Below, one piece after another: positions 45,620 through 54,673 of a stretch of 64,000 nucleotides of DNA; position 1 is the first letter of the stretch; every line of letters begins with the position of its first letter. The DNA comes from Streptomyces sp. sk2.1 (GTDB lineage Bacteria; Actinomycetota; Actinomycetes; Streptomycetales; Streptomycetaceae). The stretch lies in contig NZ_RDBO01000015.1 of the NCBI RefSeq assembly GCF_008120935.1, positions 39,891 through 103,890 of the forward strand, read 5' to 3'. Position numbers and translations under genes: made by a program. The notes under the pieces are model-generated. The model was not told the origin of the DNA and made no database searches. It saw only the letters and a program-made list of their open reading frames with translations.

Positions 45620-46717
45620 ATGAACCACGAGGATCCCGTTCTGCTGCACACCGAGGGACGCGTCCGGCACATCACGCTCAACCGTCCACGCGCCCTCAAC
45701 GCGCTGAACCACGTCATGGTGGCACGCATCGACGAAGCGCTCGCCGAGGCCGAACACGACGACTCCGTCACCGCCGTCCTGATCACCGGAGCGGGCGAAC
45801 GCGGCCTCTGCGCGGGCGGCGACATCCGGTCCATCTACGAGGACGCCCGCGCCGGGAACGACGCGTCGACGGGCTTCTGGCGCGACGAGTACCGGCTCAA
45901 CGCCCGCATCGCCCGCTTCCCCAAGCCGTACGTCGCGATCATGGACGGCATCGTGATGGGTGGCGGCGTCGGCGTCTCGGCCCACGGGGACGTCCGCGTC
46001 GTCACCGAACGCTCACGCGTCGCCATGCCCGAGACCGGAATCGGATTCGTCCCCGACGTGGGCGGAACGCACCTCCTCGCCGCGGCACCCGGTGGACTGG
46101 GCACCCACCTGGCCCTCACCGCGGAGGCGGCCGGTCCCGGCGACGCGCTGCTGTGCGGGCTCGCCGACCACTTCGTCCCGTCGCACCACCTCACCGCACT
46201 CGTCACGGACCTCGCCGGCTGCGGCACGGCCACGGAGATCGAGAAGACGGTGCTGCGGTACGCCTCGCCCGCACCGGTCGGTGAGCTGGCCGAACACCGG
46301 GAGTGGATCGATTCCTGCTACCGGGCCGACACGGTCGAGGAGATCGTCGACCGGCTCCTCAGCAGCGGCGTCCCCGCCGCCGAACAGGCCGTCGGGACGA
46401 TCCTGGCCAAGTCGCCCACCGCACTCAAGGTGACCCTCGCCGCGCTGCGCCGGGCCCGCGGGCTCGGCAACCTGGAAGCCGTGCTGGACCAGGAATACCG
46501 CACCTCGTGCACCGCCTTCACCAGGCCCGATCTGGTGGAGGGCGTGCGGGCCCAGATCATCGACAAGGACCGTTCCCCGCGGTGGAGCCCGGCGGCCCTC
46601 GCCGACGTCACCGACGCCGACGTGGCGCTCTTCTTCGCCCCGCTGGGCGACCAGGAACTCGGCCTGGCCCCCGGCCGGCAGGCGGACCCGACCGCCGGTT
46701 CCCCGACGGAGCACTGA
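45620..46717 (+). CDS. 3-hydroxyisobutyryl-CoA hydrolase-like (enoyl-CoA hydratase fold)
   Basis: A 365-residue crotonase-fold enzyme. The length and C-terminal extension fit the HIBCH/ECH_2 group of valine catabolism, which releases 3-hydroxyisobutyrate from its CoA ester. Motifs are HITLNRPRALNALNHVM, the oxyanion-hole GLCAGGDIRSIYEDA and DGIVMGGGVGVSAHG, and the catalytic Glu/Asp block MPETGIGFVPDVGGTHLL. The C-terminal half has SPTALKVTLAALRRARG. The start is ATG 45620, inside a much longer open frame that is only read-through. It stands alone, with no other valine genes here. Confidence 0.9.
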   Translation: MNHEDPVLLHTEGRVRHITLNRPRALNALNHVMVARIDEALAEAEHDDSVTAVLITGAGERGLCAGGDIRSIYEDARAGNDASTGFWRDEYRLNARIARFPKPYVAIMDGIVMGGGVGVSAHGDVRVVTERSRVAMPETGIGFVPDVGGTHLLAAAPGGLGTHLALTAEAAGPGDALLCGLADHFVPSHHLTALVTDLAGCGTATEIEKTVLRYASPAPVGELAEHREWIDSCYRADTVEEIVDRLLSSGVPAAEQAVGTILAKSPTALKVTLAALRRARGLGNLEAVLDQEYRTSCTAFTRPDLVEGVRAQIIDKDRSPRWSPAALADVTDADVALFFAPLGDQELGLAPGRQADPTAGSPTEH

Positions 46718-46790
46718 GCCGGTACGGACCGCCCGCAGCCGGGGCGGGGCCGCCGCGACATGACGGACCCACCCCGGAGCACCTACGGAT

Positions 46791-48254
46791 TCAGAGTTCC
46801 CCCGGGCCGTCCACCACACGGAAGGGCACGCCGAGGAGCCCGGCCGCCGCCCTGAGGTCCTTGGCGCGGTGGCCGGTGCACAGCGTCCAGTGATGGCCGA
46901 CCCCCGTCGCGGACCAGGCATCCGTCCACTCGCCGGGATCGAAGCCGAAGTCGACCCGGGACGTGGTGTTGCCGATCTCCAGCAGCGGCCCCGGCACGAC
47001 CTCCCCCTCGGACGCGATGAAGGTGAGGGTGCCGTCGGCCTCCTGACCGATGCCGAACGTGGTGACCGGACCGTGCTCGACATCGAACTCCACACTGACG
47101 CCCCAGCCGCGCTTGCCGTGGTAGACACCGAGCCCGCGCAGCAGCGGGTCCCCGGAACTGATCGCGAGATGGGCGGGACCGTCATGGCCCATCTCGACGA
47201 CCCGGTCCCGGAAATTGAGGGCCTGGAACTCGGTGAAGGAGCCACCCGCCCCCAGGGTGTCGGCGACCAGCATGGCCAGGCTGGTGCGCAGCTCGTACTC
47301 CCCGGCCATCGGGACGCCGCGCGCGGTCAGCAGTGAAGCGCCCAGGATCATCCCGGCGCCGAGCCGCTCGTGGATCTCGCCCTCCAGACCGCGGTGGTAG
47401 TAGGCGAGGCTGTCCAGCCCGAAATCCTCCACCAGCCGGTCCAGCCCGACCGAGACCCGGGCCGCCCACGCCAGATCGCCCTCGTCGACGGAACCGTCGA
47501 GCGTGAAGACCGTACGCGCCAGCGCGACGCGTTCGGCGGCGACCGCGTCCGTCACGGCGGCGACCCGGACCCGCAGATCGTCGAACTCGAGAACTTCGAC
47601 GTGCCCGCCGAATCGGGTGGAGACCAGCGTCATGTCGGTGGACACGTCGAGCATGCCGGGGTAGAGGTGGCCCATCAGACCGTGCCGTCCGTGGCGCAGC
47701 ACCCCGCGCACCCGGGCGGCACGGATCCAGCGGCGGATCCTGTTCCAGGCGTTCTCGTCGCGCAGATGGCCCGATACGGACCGGAAGGGGATTCCCCCGC
47801 GCCGGAACACATTGGCGATCTCCGGCAGCGGGCACTGACCGCAGTAGGCCAGCCACGCCCCCGTGTCCGTGTTCGCGTGGTCCATCGCCTCGGTCGGCTG
47901 GAGATCGATGACCAGCACCGGAGCATGGGCGCGCTGGGCGATGGGCAGGACCATCGAGGCCGTGAGATACGTCGTCAGGAACGTCACGACGATGTCGCAG
48001 TCGGCCGCGCGCAGCTTCCCGGCCGCCCCGGCGGCCTCCTGCGGATCGGAGACGAAGCCGGCGTCGACGACCTCGCAGTCCATCTCCTCGAACCGTTCGG
48101 TCACGAAGCGCGCGGACTCCCGCAACCGTTCCAGGAGGTCCGGGAACTGCGGCCAGTACGCGCCGAGTCCGCCGGAGACCAGACCCACACGGGTAGGACG
48201 GCGCGTGACGCGGGTGAGTGCGGAGCCCGGCACAGCGGGCGGGACGTCAGCCAT
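46791..48254 (-). CDS. L-fucose/L-arabinose isomerase-like protein, rhamnose operon
   Basis: A 487-residue sugar-isomerase-fold protein (RVGLVSGGLGAYWPQFPDLL, VVTFLTTYLTASMVLPIAQR, LMGHLYPGMLDVSTDMTLVS, GHHWTLCTGH). The pattern is that of AraA/FucI relatives, with Glu and His residues in the C-terminal half available as metal ligands. It is the last gene of the rha operon; its ATG 48254 overlaps the rhamnulokinase stop by eight bases. Since RhaI already isomerises rhamnose, this may act on another 6-deoxysugar or L-arabinose-like ketose feeding the same kinase, or be a mutated non-isomerase relative. I cannot decide from sequence. Confidence 0.8.
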   Translation of the reverse strand: MADVPPAVPGSALTRVTRRPTRVGLVSGGLGAYWPQFPDLLERLRESARFVTERFEEMDCEVVDAGFVSDPQEAAGAAGKLRAADCDIVVTFLTTYLTASMVLPIAQRAHAPVLVIDLQPTEAMDHANTDTGAWLAYCGQCPLPEIANVFRRGGIPFRSVSGHLRDENAWNRIRRWIRAARVRGVLRHGRHGLMGHLYPGMLDVSTDMTLVSTRFGGHVEVLEFDDLRVRVAAVTDAVAAERVALARTVFTLDGSVDEGDLAWAARVSVGLDRLVEDFGLDSLAYYHRGLEGEIHERLGAGMILGASLLTARGVPMAGEYELRTSLAMLVADTLGAGGSFTEFQALNFRDRVVEMGHDGPAHLAISSGDPLLRGLGVYHGKRGWGVSVEFDVEHGPVTTFGIGQEADGTLTFIASEGEVVPGPLLEIGNTTSRVDFGFDPGEWTDAWSATGVGHHWTLCTGHRAKDLRAAAGLLGVPFRVVDGPGEL

Positions 48255-49818
48255 GGGTTTCCTTCCTCCGTCTTCCGTACCGGGTCCGGTCCGCCCCCGT
48301 GGGCGCCCGGACCGCTGTCGAGGGCGGGACACCGGGCGCTCGGACCGGCTCCAGCCGTGCGGCCGCCCGGTCCCACGCCCGTTGATCGCCCCGCGGGGTG
48401 TAGTGGCGCAATTCCTGGGTCCGGGCCACGAGCCGCCTCATGTCGTCGAGGCCCCCCACCAGCCCGTGGGCACGGGCCTGCAACAGGATGTTGCCGAGCG
48501 CGGTCGCCTCGGCGGGACCGGCAGTGACGGGGAGTCCGGTGGCGTCCGCGGTCCACTGGCACAGCAGCGCGTTGCGCGAACCCCCGCCGACGAGATGGAT
48601 CCGGACCGGCTCCCGCCCCGCGAGGGCGGCGGCCAGGCGCAGCGTTCTGCGATGGGCCAGCGCCAGACTCTCCAGCACGCAGCGCACGTACCCGCCGGGA
48701 CCGTCCGGCGGCGCCTGCCCGGTCCGCACGAGGTGGGCGTCGATGCGCGCCGGCATGTCGCCCGGGGCGAGGAACGCCTCGTCGTCCGGATCGATCACCG
48801 CGGCGAACGGCCGGGCCCGGGCCGCCTCCGCGAGCAGCCGGTCCAGCCCCGGGGAGACGCCCTGCCGGTCCCACGTCCGACGGCACTCCTCCAGCAGCCA
48901 CAGCCCCATGACGTTGCGGAGGTAGCGGATGGTGCCGTCCACCCCGCGCTCATTGGTGAAGTTCGCCGCCCGGGACTCCTCGGTCAGGACCGGGGCCGTC
49001 AGTTCGAGCCCCGCCAACGACCACGTGCCGCAGGAGAGGTACGCGAACCCCGGCTCCGTCGCGGGCACCGCGGCGACCGCCGAAGCGGTGTCGTGCGAGG
49101 CGACGGCCGTCACCGGCGTCCCGGCGGGCAGACCAGTGTACTCGGCGACGTGAGGCAGCAGCGTCCCGGCAGGATCACCGGGCTCGCGCAGCGGCGGGAA
49201 CCACGAACGGTCCAGCCCCAGCCGGCCGATCAGCGCATCGGACCAGGTCCCGGCGGACGCGTCGAACAGACCGGTCGTCGACGCGTTGGTGATCTCCGCA
49301 CCCACCGATCCCGTCAACCAGTGCGTCAGCAGATCGGGGATCAGCAACACCGTCCGCGCCGCTTCCCACTGGGCGCTCGTACGGTGAGCGGCCAACTGGA
49401 ACACCGTGTTGAACGGCAGCTGCTGCAACCCGCCGACGGCGTACAGTTCCCGCCCGTCGCACTCGGCCAGCACCCGGCGGGCGGCCTCGGCGTTACGGCC
49501 GTCGCGATAGTGGAACGGCAGCCCCAGCAGCGCCCCGTCGGAGTCGAGGAGGCCGTAGTCGACCGCCCAGGTGTCGATGCCGACCGAGGCGACCGGACCC
49601 GTGCGGGCGACGGCCCGCAACCCGTCCAGCATCCCCTGGTACAGGGCGAGCACGTCCCACCGCAGCCCGTCCGGCAGACGGACCGGCGTATTGGGGAAAC
49701 GGTGCGCCTCGGCCGACACGAGCTCTCCGGGCCCCACCCGGCCGGTGATCACCCGGCCACTGGTCGCACCGAGGTCCACGGCGGCGAAGACCGCCCCGCT
49801 CCCTGACATCACGGACAC
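48247..49818 (-). CDS. rhaB: Rhamnulokinase RhaB
   Basis: A 523-residue FGGY-family sugar kinase that phosphorylates L-rhamnulose at C1. The N-terminal phosphate loop is AAVDLGATSGRVITG, the sugar-contact region is SVGIDTWAVDYGLLDSDGAL, and the actin-fold ATP lobe shows SHDTASAVAAVP, SCGTWSLAGLEL and IHLVGGGSRNALLCQWTADA. The start is GTG 49818, five bases after AAGGAGG; the nearby ATG 49809 is too far from the site. It sits 34 bases after the aldolase gene and overlaps the isomerase-like gene downstream. Confidence 0.95.
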   Translation of the reverse strand: MSVMSGSGAVFAAVDLGATSGRVITGRVGPGELVSAEAHRFPNTPVRLPDGLRWDVLALYQGMLDGLRAVARTGPVASVGIDTWAVDYGLLDSDGALLGLPFHYRDGRNAEAARRVLAECDGRELYAVGGLQQLPFNTVFQLAAHRTSAQWEAARTVLLIPDLLTHWLTGSVGAEITNASTTGLFDASAGTWSDALIGRLGLDRSWFPPLREPGDPAGTLLPHVAEYTGLPAGTPVTAVASHDTASAVAAVPATEPGFAYLSCGTWSLAGLELTAPVLTEESRAANFTNERGVDGTIRYLRNVMGLWLLEECRRTWDRQGVSPGLDRLLAEAARARPFAAVIDPDDEAFLAPGDMPARIDAHLVRTGQAPPDGPGGYVRCVLESLALAHRRTLRLAAALAGREPVRIHLVGGGSRNALLCQWTADATGLPVTAGPAEATALGNILLQARAHGLVGGLDDMRRLVARTQELRHYTPRGDQRAWDRAAARLEPVRAPGVPPSTAVRAPTGADRTRYGRRRKETHG

Positions 49819-49852
49819 GGCGACCTCCTTCCGGTTGGGGCGGCGGCGCGGG

Positions 49853-51898
49853 TCATCGCAGGAACGCCGCGGCCACACCGGCATCGACGGGAATGTGCAG
49901 CCCCGTCGTGTGCGTGAGGTCGCCGCCCGTCAGCGCGAAGACGGCGTTGGCCACGTGTTCCGGGAGCACCTCGCGCTTGAGGAGCGTGCGCCGGGCGTAG
50001 AACTCCCCGAGCTTCTCCTCCTCGATGCCGTACGTGGCCGCGCGCTGGGCGCCCCAGCCCGAGGCGAAGATTCCCGAACCGCGCACCACACCGTCGGGGT
50101 TGACACCGTTGACCCGGATCCCGTGCTCGCCCAGCTCGGCCGCCAGCAGTCGCACCTGATGGGCCTGGTCGGCCTTGGTGGCCGAGTAGGCGATGTTGTT
50201 CGGGCCCGCGAACACCGCGTTCTTCGACGTGACGTAGACGATGTCGCCGCCGAGGTCCTGGACCCGCATCATCCGGGCGGCCTCCCGCGACACCAGGAAC
50301 GAGCCGCGCGCCATGATGTCGTGCTGGAGGTCCCAGTCCTGCGCGGTGGTGTCCAGCAGCGGCTTCGAGACGGAGATCCCGGCATTGTTCACGACGAGGT
50401 CCACACCGCCGAACGCGAGCGCGGCGGCCCCGAAGGCGGCGACGATCTGCTGCTCGTCGGTCACGTCGACCGTCACCGCGACGGCCGCGTCGGGCCCGCC
50501 GAGCTCCTGCACCACCGAGGCGGCGTTCTCGGCGTCGCGGTCCGCGACGACGACACACGCCCCCTCCGAGACCAGCCGGTGCGCGATGGCCCTGCCGATG
50601 CCGGACCCCGCGCCCGTGACCAGCGCCACCCGGGTTGCCAGGGGCATGGGCCCCGGCATCCGGCGCAGCTTGGCCTCCTCCAGTTCCCAGTACTCGATCC
50701 GGAACTTCTCGGATTCCTCGATCGGGGCGTACGAGGAGACGGCCTCGGCGCCACGCATGACCTGGATGGCGTTGAGGTAGAACTCCCCGGCGACCCGGGC
50801 CGTCTGCTTGTCCTTGCCGAAGGAGAACATGCCGACCCCGGGCACCAGCACGATCGCCGGGTCCGCACCGCGCATCGCCGGGGAGCCGGGGGAGGCGTGC
50901 CGCTCGTAGTAGGCGCGATACTCCTCCCGGTACTCCGCGTGCAGTTCCCGCAGCCGCGCCTCGGCCTCGTCCGGCGAGGCGTCCGCGGGCAGGTCGAGAA
51001 CCAGCGGCCGGACCTTCGTACGGAGGAAATGGTCCGGGCACGAGGTGCCGAGCGCGGCGAGCCGCGGATGCCCGGTGCGGGCGAGGAAGTCCAACACCGG
51101 TTCCGCATCCGTGAAGTGACCCACCTGCGGACGGTCGGTGGAGACCAGCCCGCGGATCAACGGGGCGAGCGCCGCCGCACGCTCCCGGCGCCGCTCCTCG
51201 GCCAGCGGCTCCCGGCCCGCCCACACGGGACCGAACGGCTCGTCCCTGCCGCGCTCCTCCAGGAACGCCTCGGCGGTGCGGATCATCCAGAGGGCGTTGC
51301 GCTCGCACTCCTGGGACGTCTCGCCCCAGGCCGTGATGCCGTGCCCGCCCAGGATCACGCCGACGGCCCGCGGGTTCGCCTCCTTGACCGCGGCGATGTC
51401 CAGGCCGAGCTGGAAACCGGGCCTGCGCCAGCCCACCCAGGCCACCTTGTCGCCGAAGCACTCCGCCGTGAGCTTCTCGCCGTCGGCGGCGCACGCCAGC
51501 GCGATGCCCGAGTCCGGATGCAGATGGTCGACGTGCGCGGCCCCGACCAGGGCGTGCATCGCCGTGTCGATGGACGGAGCGGCTCCGCCCCTGCCGTGCA
51601 GGCAGTAGTCGAACGCCGCCACCATCTCGTCCTCGCGCTCCACCCCCGGATACACGTCCTCGAGCGCACGCACCCGGTCCAGGCGCAGGACGGCGAGACC
51701 CGCCTCGGTCAGGGTGCCGAGATCGCCCCCGGACCCCTTCACCCACAGCAGTTCGGTCTCGCGACCGGTGACCGGATCGATCGCGGTGGCCTTGGCCGAG
51801 GCGTTGCCGCCGGCGTAGTTGGTGTTGCGGGGATCGGAGCCGATGCGGTGGGCGCGCTCCAGCAGCGCGGCGACTTCGGGATGCGTCGCGGAGGTCAT
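49853..51898 (-). CDS. rhaD: Bifunctional rhamnulose-1-phosphate aldolase/lactaldehyde dehydrogenase
   Basis: A 681-residue fusion. Residues 1 to about 400 are a class II aldolase (NTNYAGGNASAKATAID, zinc ligands in HVDHLHPDS and the GGHGITAWGET loop) that splits rhamnulose-1-phosphate into DHAP and L-lactaldehyde. Residues about 425-681 are an SDR (cofactor TGAGSGIGRAIA, LVVNNAGISVSKP, catalytic SxxxYSATK within NNIAYSATKADQ) that oxidises lactaldehyde to lactate. This RhaEW-type fusion is known in Streptomyces and Bacillus. It lies 63 bases behind rhaI, in the same operon. Confidence 0.95.
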   Translation of the reverse strand: MTSATHPEVAALLERAHRIGSDPRNTNYAGGNASAKATAIDPVTGRETELLWVKGSGGDLGTLTEAGLAVLRLDRVRALEDVYPGVEREDEMVAAFDYCLHGRGGAAPSIDTAMHALVGAAHVDHLHPDSGIALACAADGEKLTAECFGDKVAWVGWRRPGFQLGLDIAAVKEANPRAVGVILGGHGITAWGETSQECERNALWMIRTAEAFLEERGRDEPFGPVWAGREPLAEERRRERAAALAPLIRGLVSTDRPQVGHFTDAEPVLDFLARTGHPRLAALGTSCPDHFLRTKVRPLVLDLPADASPDEAEARLRELHAEYREEYRAYYERHASPGSPAMRGADPAIVLVPGVGMFSFGKDKQTARVAGEFYLNAIQVMRGAEAVSSYAPIEESEKFRIEYWELEEAKLRRMPGPMPLATRVALVTGAGSGIGRAIAHRLVSEGACVVVADRDAENAASVVQELGGPDAAVAVTVDVTDEQQIVAAFGAAALAFGGVDLVVNNAGISVSKPLLDTTAQDWDLQHDIMARGSFLVSREAARMMRVQDLGGDIVYVTSKNAVFAGPNNIAYSATKADQAHQVRLLAAELGEHGIRVNGVNPDGVVRGSGIFASGWGAQRAATYGIEEEKLGEFYARRTLLKREVLPEHVANAVFALTGGDLTHTTGLHIPVDAGVAAAFLR

Positions 51899-51961
51899 GG
51901 AATTCCTTTGCGGTCCGGAGGAGGGAGAAGCACGGAACGGGTCGGACGTACGGGGGAGGGG

Positions 51962-53128
51962 TCAGGCGCCCCAGCCGGCCTGCTCGCCGCCGACCCGGGC
52001 GGCGGCGATCCGCTCCTGGTTGCCGGAGGCCAGATACGCGGCGAACGGGTCCCCGGCCAGGCCGAGTTCCTCACGCACCTCGGCGAGCAGCGGACGGACG
52101 TCGGTGTTGTAGGCGTCCATCAGGACGCCGTTCGCCGCCAGCACGTCACCGGACCGCTGTGCCGCCTCCAGCGCCGTCGAGTCGACCAGCAACGCCTTGG
52201 CGGTCGCCTCCTGCACATTGGCGACCGACCGGATCACGGCCGGGATCTTTGCCTCGATGTTGTGGCACTGGTCGAGCATGAAGTTGACGTTCGTCTCGGG
52301 CCTCAGACCGCCGTTCCTGACCACCTCGTGCATGATCCGGAACAACTGGAACGGGTCGGCGGCCCCGACCATCAGGTCGTCGTCGGCATAGAACCGGGAG
52401 TTGAAGTCGAACGCGCCGAGCTTCCCGGCACGCAGCAGGAACGCCACGATGAACTCGATGTTGGTGCCCGGTGCGTGGTGCCCGGTGTCCACGACCACCT
52501 GGGCCTTCGGCCCGAGGTTCAGGCAGTGCGCGTACGCCGTGCCCCAGTCCGGCACGTCCATCGTGTAGAACGCGGGCTCGAAGAGCTTGTACTCCAGCAG
52601 CATCCGCTGGTCGTCGCCGAGGCGCTCGTAGACCTCGGCCAGCGCCTCGGCGAGCCGGTCCTGCCGGGCCACGATGTCGTCCTGCCCCGGATAGTTGGTG
52701 CCGTCGGAGAACCAGAGCTTGAGATCGGGGGACCCGGTCTCGTCCATGATGTCGACGCACTCCAGCAGGTGGTCGGTGGCCTTCCGGCGCACCGCGGGGT
52801 CGGGGTGGGTGACCGAACCGAGCTTGAAGTCGTCGTCCTGGAAGACGTTGGAGTTGATCGCGCCGATCCGCACGCCGAGACTCCCGGCGTGCCGGTTCAG
52901 CGCGGCGTAGTCCTCGACCTTGTCCCACGGGATGTGCAGGGACACCTTCGGCGCCACGCCCGTGAACGCGTGCACCTGCGCCGCGTCCTCCAGCTTCTCG
53001 AACGGATCGCGCGGAACCCCCGGTTGCGCGAACACCTTGAAACGCGTCCCGGAGTTCCCGTAGCCCCATGAGGGCGTCTCGATCACTTGGGACTTCAGGG
53101 CTTCCTTGACGGTCGACACATCGGACAT
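51962..53128 (-). CDS. rhaI: L-rhamnose isomerase RhaI
   Basis: A 388-residue xylose-isomerase-fold enzyme (RhaI type, as in Pseudomonas and actinobacteria, not E. coli RhaA). It converts L-rhamnose to L-rhamnulose with Mn/Co. Metal and substrate ligands are in LLEYKLFEPAFYTMDVPDWG, VVVDTGHHAPGTNIEFIVAF and FDFNSRFYADDDLMVGAADP. The N-terminal region has KVSLHIPWDKVEDY. The start is ATG 53128. It is the first gene of the rhamnose operon, preceded by a LacI-type palindrome 56 bases upstream. Confidence 0.96.
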   Translation of the reverse strand: MSDVSTVKEALKSQVIETPSWGYGNSGTRFKVFAQPGVPRDPFEKLEDAAQVHAFTGVAPKVSLHIPWDKVEDYAALNRHAGSLGVRIGAINSNVFQDDDFKLGSVTHPDPAVRRKATDHLLECVDIMDETGSPDLKLWFSDGTNYPGQDDIVARQDRLAEALAEVYERLGDDQRMLLEYKLFEPAFYTMDVPDWGTAYAHCLNLGPKAQVVVDTGHHAPGTNIEFIVAFLLRAGKLGAFDFNSRFYADDDLMVGAADPFQLFRIMHEVVRNGGLRPETNVNFMLDQCHNIEAKIPAVIRSVANVQEATAKALLVDSTALEAAQRSGDVLAANGVLMDAYNTDVRPLLAEVREELGLAGDPFAAYLASGNQERIAAARVGGEQAGWGA

Positions 53129-53183
53129 GAGTACCTCGCAAGGGGTATCCGGCGACCGGGAGGCGGTCGGACCGAAGAGCATA

Positions 53184-53195
53184 TGAATCGTTTCA
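53184..53195. promoter_or_regulatory. LacI-type operator upstream of rhaI
   Basis: The sequence TGAATCGTTTCA is a near-perfect palindrome with a central CG, typical of LacI-family repressors. It lies 56 bases upstream of rhaI. The regulator gene is not in the window. Confidence 0.7.
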
Positions 53196-53261
53196 GTTCG
53201 GTCGTACGGTAGGTTCTCCCATGGTTCTGGTCAATCGGCTGGTCGGGTTGTTCTTCTGTCC

Positions 53262-53273
53262 TGAATCAATTCA
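53262..53273. promoter_or_regulatory. Second, degenerate palindrome upstream of rhaI
   Basis: TGAATCAATTCA, 67 bases further from rhaI, shares the TGAAT/TTCA arms but lacks the central CG. It could be an auxiliary operator that allows looping, or coincidence. Confidence 0.4.
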
Positions 53274-53608
53274 CCGTGCACGCGGAAGCGTGCGCATCGG
53301 GGAGGCGCTGATCGTCCCGACGGGTGGGGCCGGCGCGGGGCGGCAGGTCGTGAGCATCCTCGGAGCAGCGCCCGGGAGTGCTCGGTCCGCCGACTCGCCC
53401 ACAGCATGGTGACGCATCGGGGCGGCCGGGTGAAGAGGGCCTCGCGACGCCCGAGGACGACGGCGCCCACCGGTCGCCGGACGCGACGACAGGTCGGTGA
53501 TCGCCGGGAGCGGCGTACCGGGGATGACGCGGGCGCGGTGTCGCCTGCCGGAAGGGCCGACCGGCGGGCCCGGTACGGGTTGGCGGAGGGACTGACCTAC
53601 GGGCCCGG
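53274..53608. other. Intergenic region, nothing recognised
   Basis: These 335 bases, between the rha operators and the 74-residue gene that reads leftward, contain only short frames without conserved features. Confidence 0.4.
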
Positions 53609-53833
53609 TCAGTGACCGCCGGGCATGCTCGGGCGGAGCGCACGCACCAGGTCGAAGAAACGGGACTCGTTGCCGCACAGACCCGCCCGCCGCAGTGCGC
53701 CGTCGGCCTCCGCGATCGGCGAGGCGAGCAACGGCACGTACAGAGGACCGTCGTCCGGATCCGCGAGCGCGGCCCGAGTGGCCTCCAGTAGTCGGACGTA
53801 GGCCTGGGCCGCGGCGAGTTCGGCATCGCGCAT
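53609..53833 (-). CDS. Small hypothetical protein, 74 aa
   Basis: ATG 53833 opens RDAELAAAQAYVRLLEATRA followed by ALADPDDGPLYVPLLASPIA and RRAGLCGNESRFFDLVRALR. It is a soluble, helix-rich protein without motifs I can name. The composition and uninterrupted frame support a real gene. It lies downstream of the 163-residue hypothetical gene on the same strand, with an 87-base gap, so the two may be co-transcribed. Confidence 0.55.
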   Translation of the reverse strand: MRDAELAAAQAYVRLLEATRAALADPDDGPLYVPLLASPIAEADGALRRAGLCGNESRFFDLVRALRPSMPGGH

Positions 53834-53920
53834 CTCAGCATCTCCCGGTCAGAGGTGTCGGACGCACCAGCATCCCCCATGGGTCCGACAACGCCCGCCG
53901 CGGCGACGCGCGGATGCCCA

Positions 53921-54412
53921 CTAGCGGCCGTTCGGCCGCCGGGCGCCGGGCGGCGGTTCCACCTCCAGGAATCTTCGGCGGCGGGCTCCCCGGTACAGCA
54001 GTACCGTCCAGCCCAACTCCCGCAGCACCGCCGCACACCGGTTCAGCCCGTCTACCTCCGAATGGGCCGCCCCGCTGCCGGGCGGACCGAGCCATTCGAC
54101 ACGGACACCGCCCGGCGCCTCGCCCCGCTCCAGGCGGTACCCGGTCGCGGTACGGCTGCCCGATCCGTCGACGGCCGAGGGGGTCAGGCCCGACGCCTCC
54201 AGGGCGATGGCCACGGCCCGCACCGGTCGGTGCGTCTCCCAGGACGCGGGTACGCCCTCCGGGGCGACGTGCCCGGTGTTCGTCAGCCGGCGGATCTGCA
54301 GCATCCCCTCGAACGCCGTCCGCACCGAAGCCGCGCGCCCCGGGTCCGGTGCGGGAGCCGCCGGACCGTCCCCGGTGGCCGGTTCGAACCCGGTCTCGTG
54401 CTCGGTGCCCAT
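53921..54412 (-). CDS. Hypothetical protein, 163 aa
   Basis: I do not recognise the family. ATG 54412 follows GAAGGGGG. The first 35 residues are polar and likely disordered (TEHETGFEPATGDGPAAPAP). The rest looks folded: VRTAFEGMLQIRRLTNTG, RPVRAVAIALEASGLTPSAV, GVRVEWLGPPGS, CAAVLRELGWTVLLYRGARR. There is no signal peptide or membrane segment. The gene reads leftward with the 74-residue protein behind it. Confidence 0.65.
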   Translation of the reverse strand: MGTEHETGFEPATGDGPAAPAPDPGRAASVRTAFEGMLQIRRLTNTGHVAPEGVPASWETHRPVRAVAIALEASGLTPSAVDGSGSRTATGYRLERGEAPGGVRVEWLGPPGSGAAHSEVDGLNRCAAVLRELGWTVLLYRGARRRRFLEVEPPPGARRPNGR

Positions 54413-54673
54413 CAGTGCCCCCTTCGCCCGTGCGGTACTGCCGACAGTGTGCGCCGCCCCACTGACAACGACCCGGGCACCGCGTCCCGGCCGCCGTGGC
54501 AACGGCTCGCCCTGACGGGACGGGGGACCGCGCACGCCATGTGACGCACCGTCCCGGAACCGGCCCACGACGGCCCGACGCATGCAGCCGATCATGAAAT
54601 CGGTGTGCGCGGGTGACATGGCCCGATAGGCTCGAACGCCCGACAGCTCCGTACCCCAGAGGATTCACGCACT

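Noticed and set aside
42575..46717. 1380-codon plus-strand frame
   Set aside because: Only the last 365 codons (from 45620) are a real protein. The rest is antisense to the PAS-GAF-PP2C gene and out-of-frame GNAT DNA.
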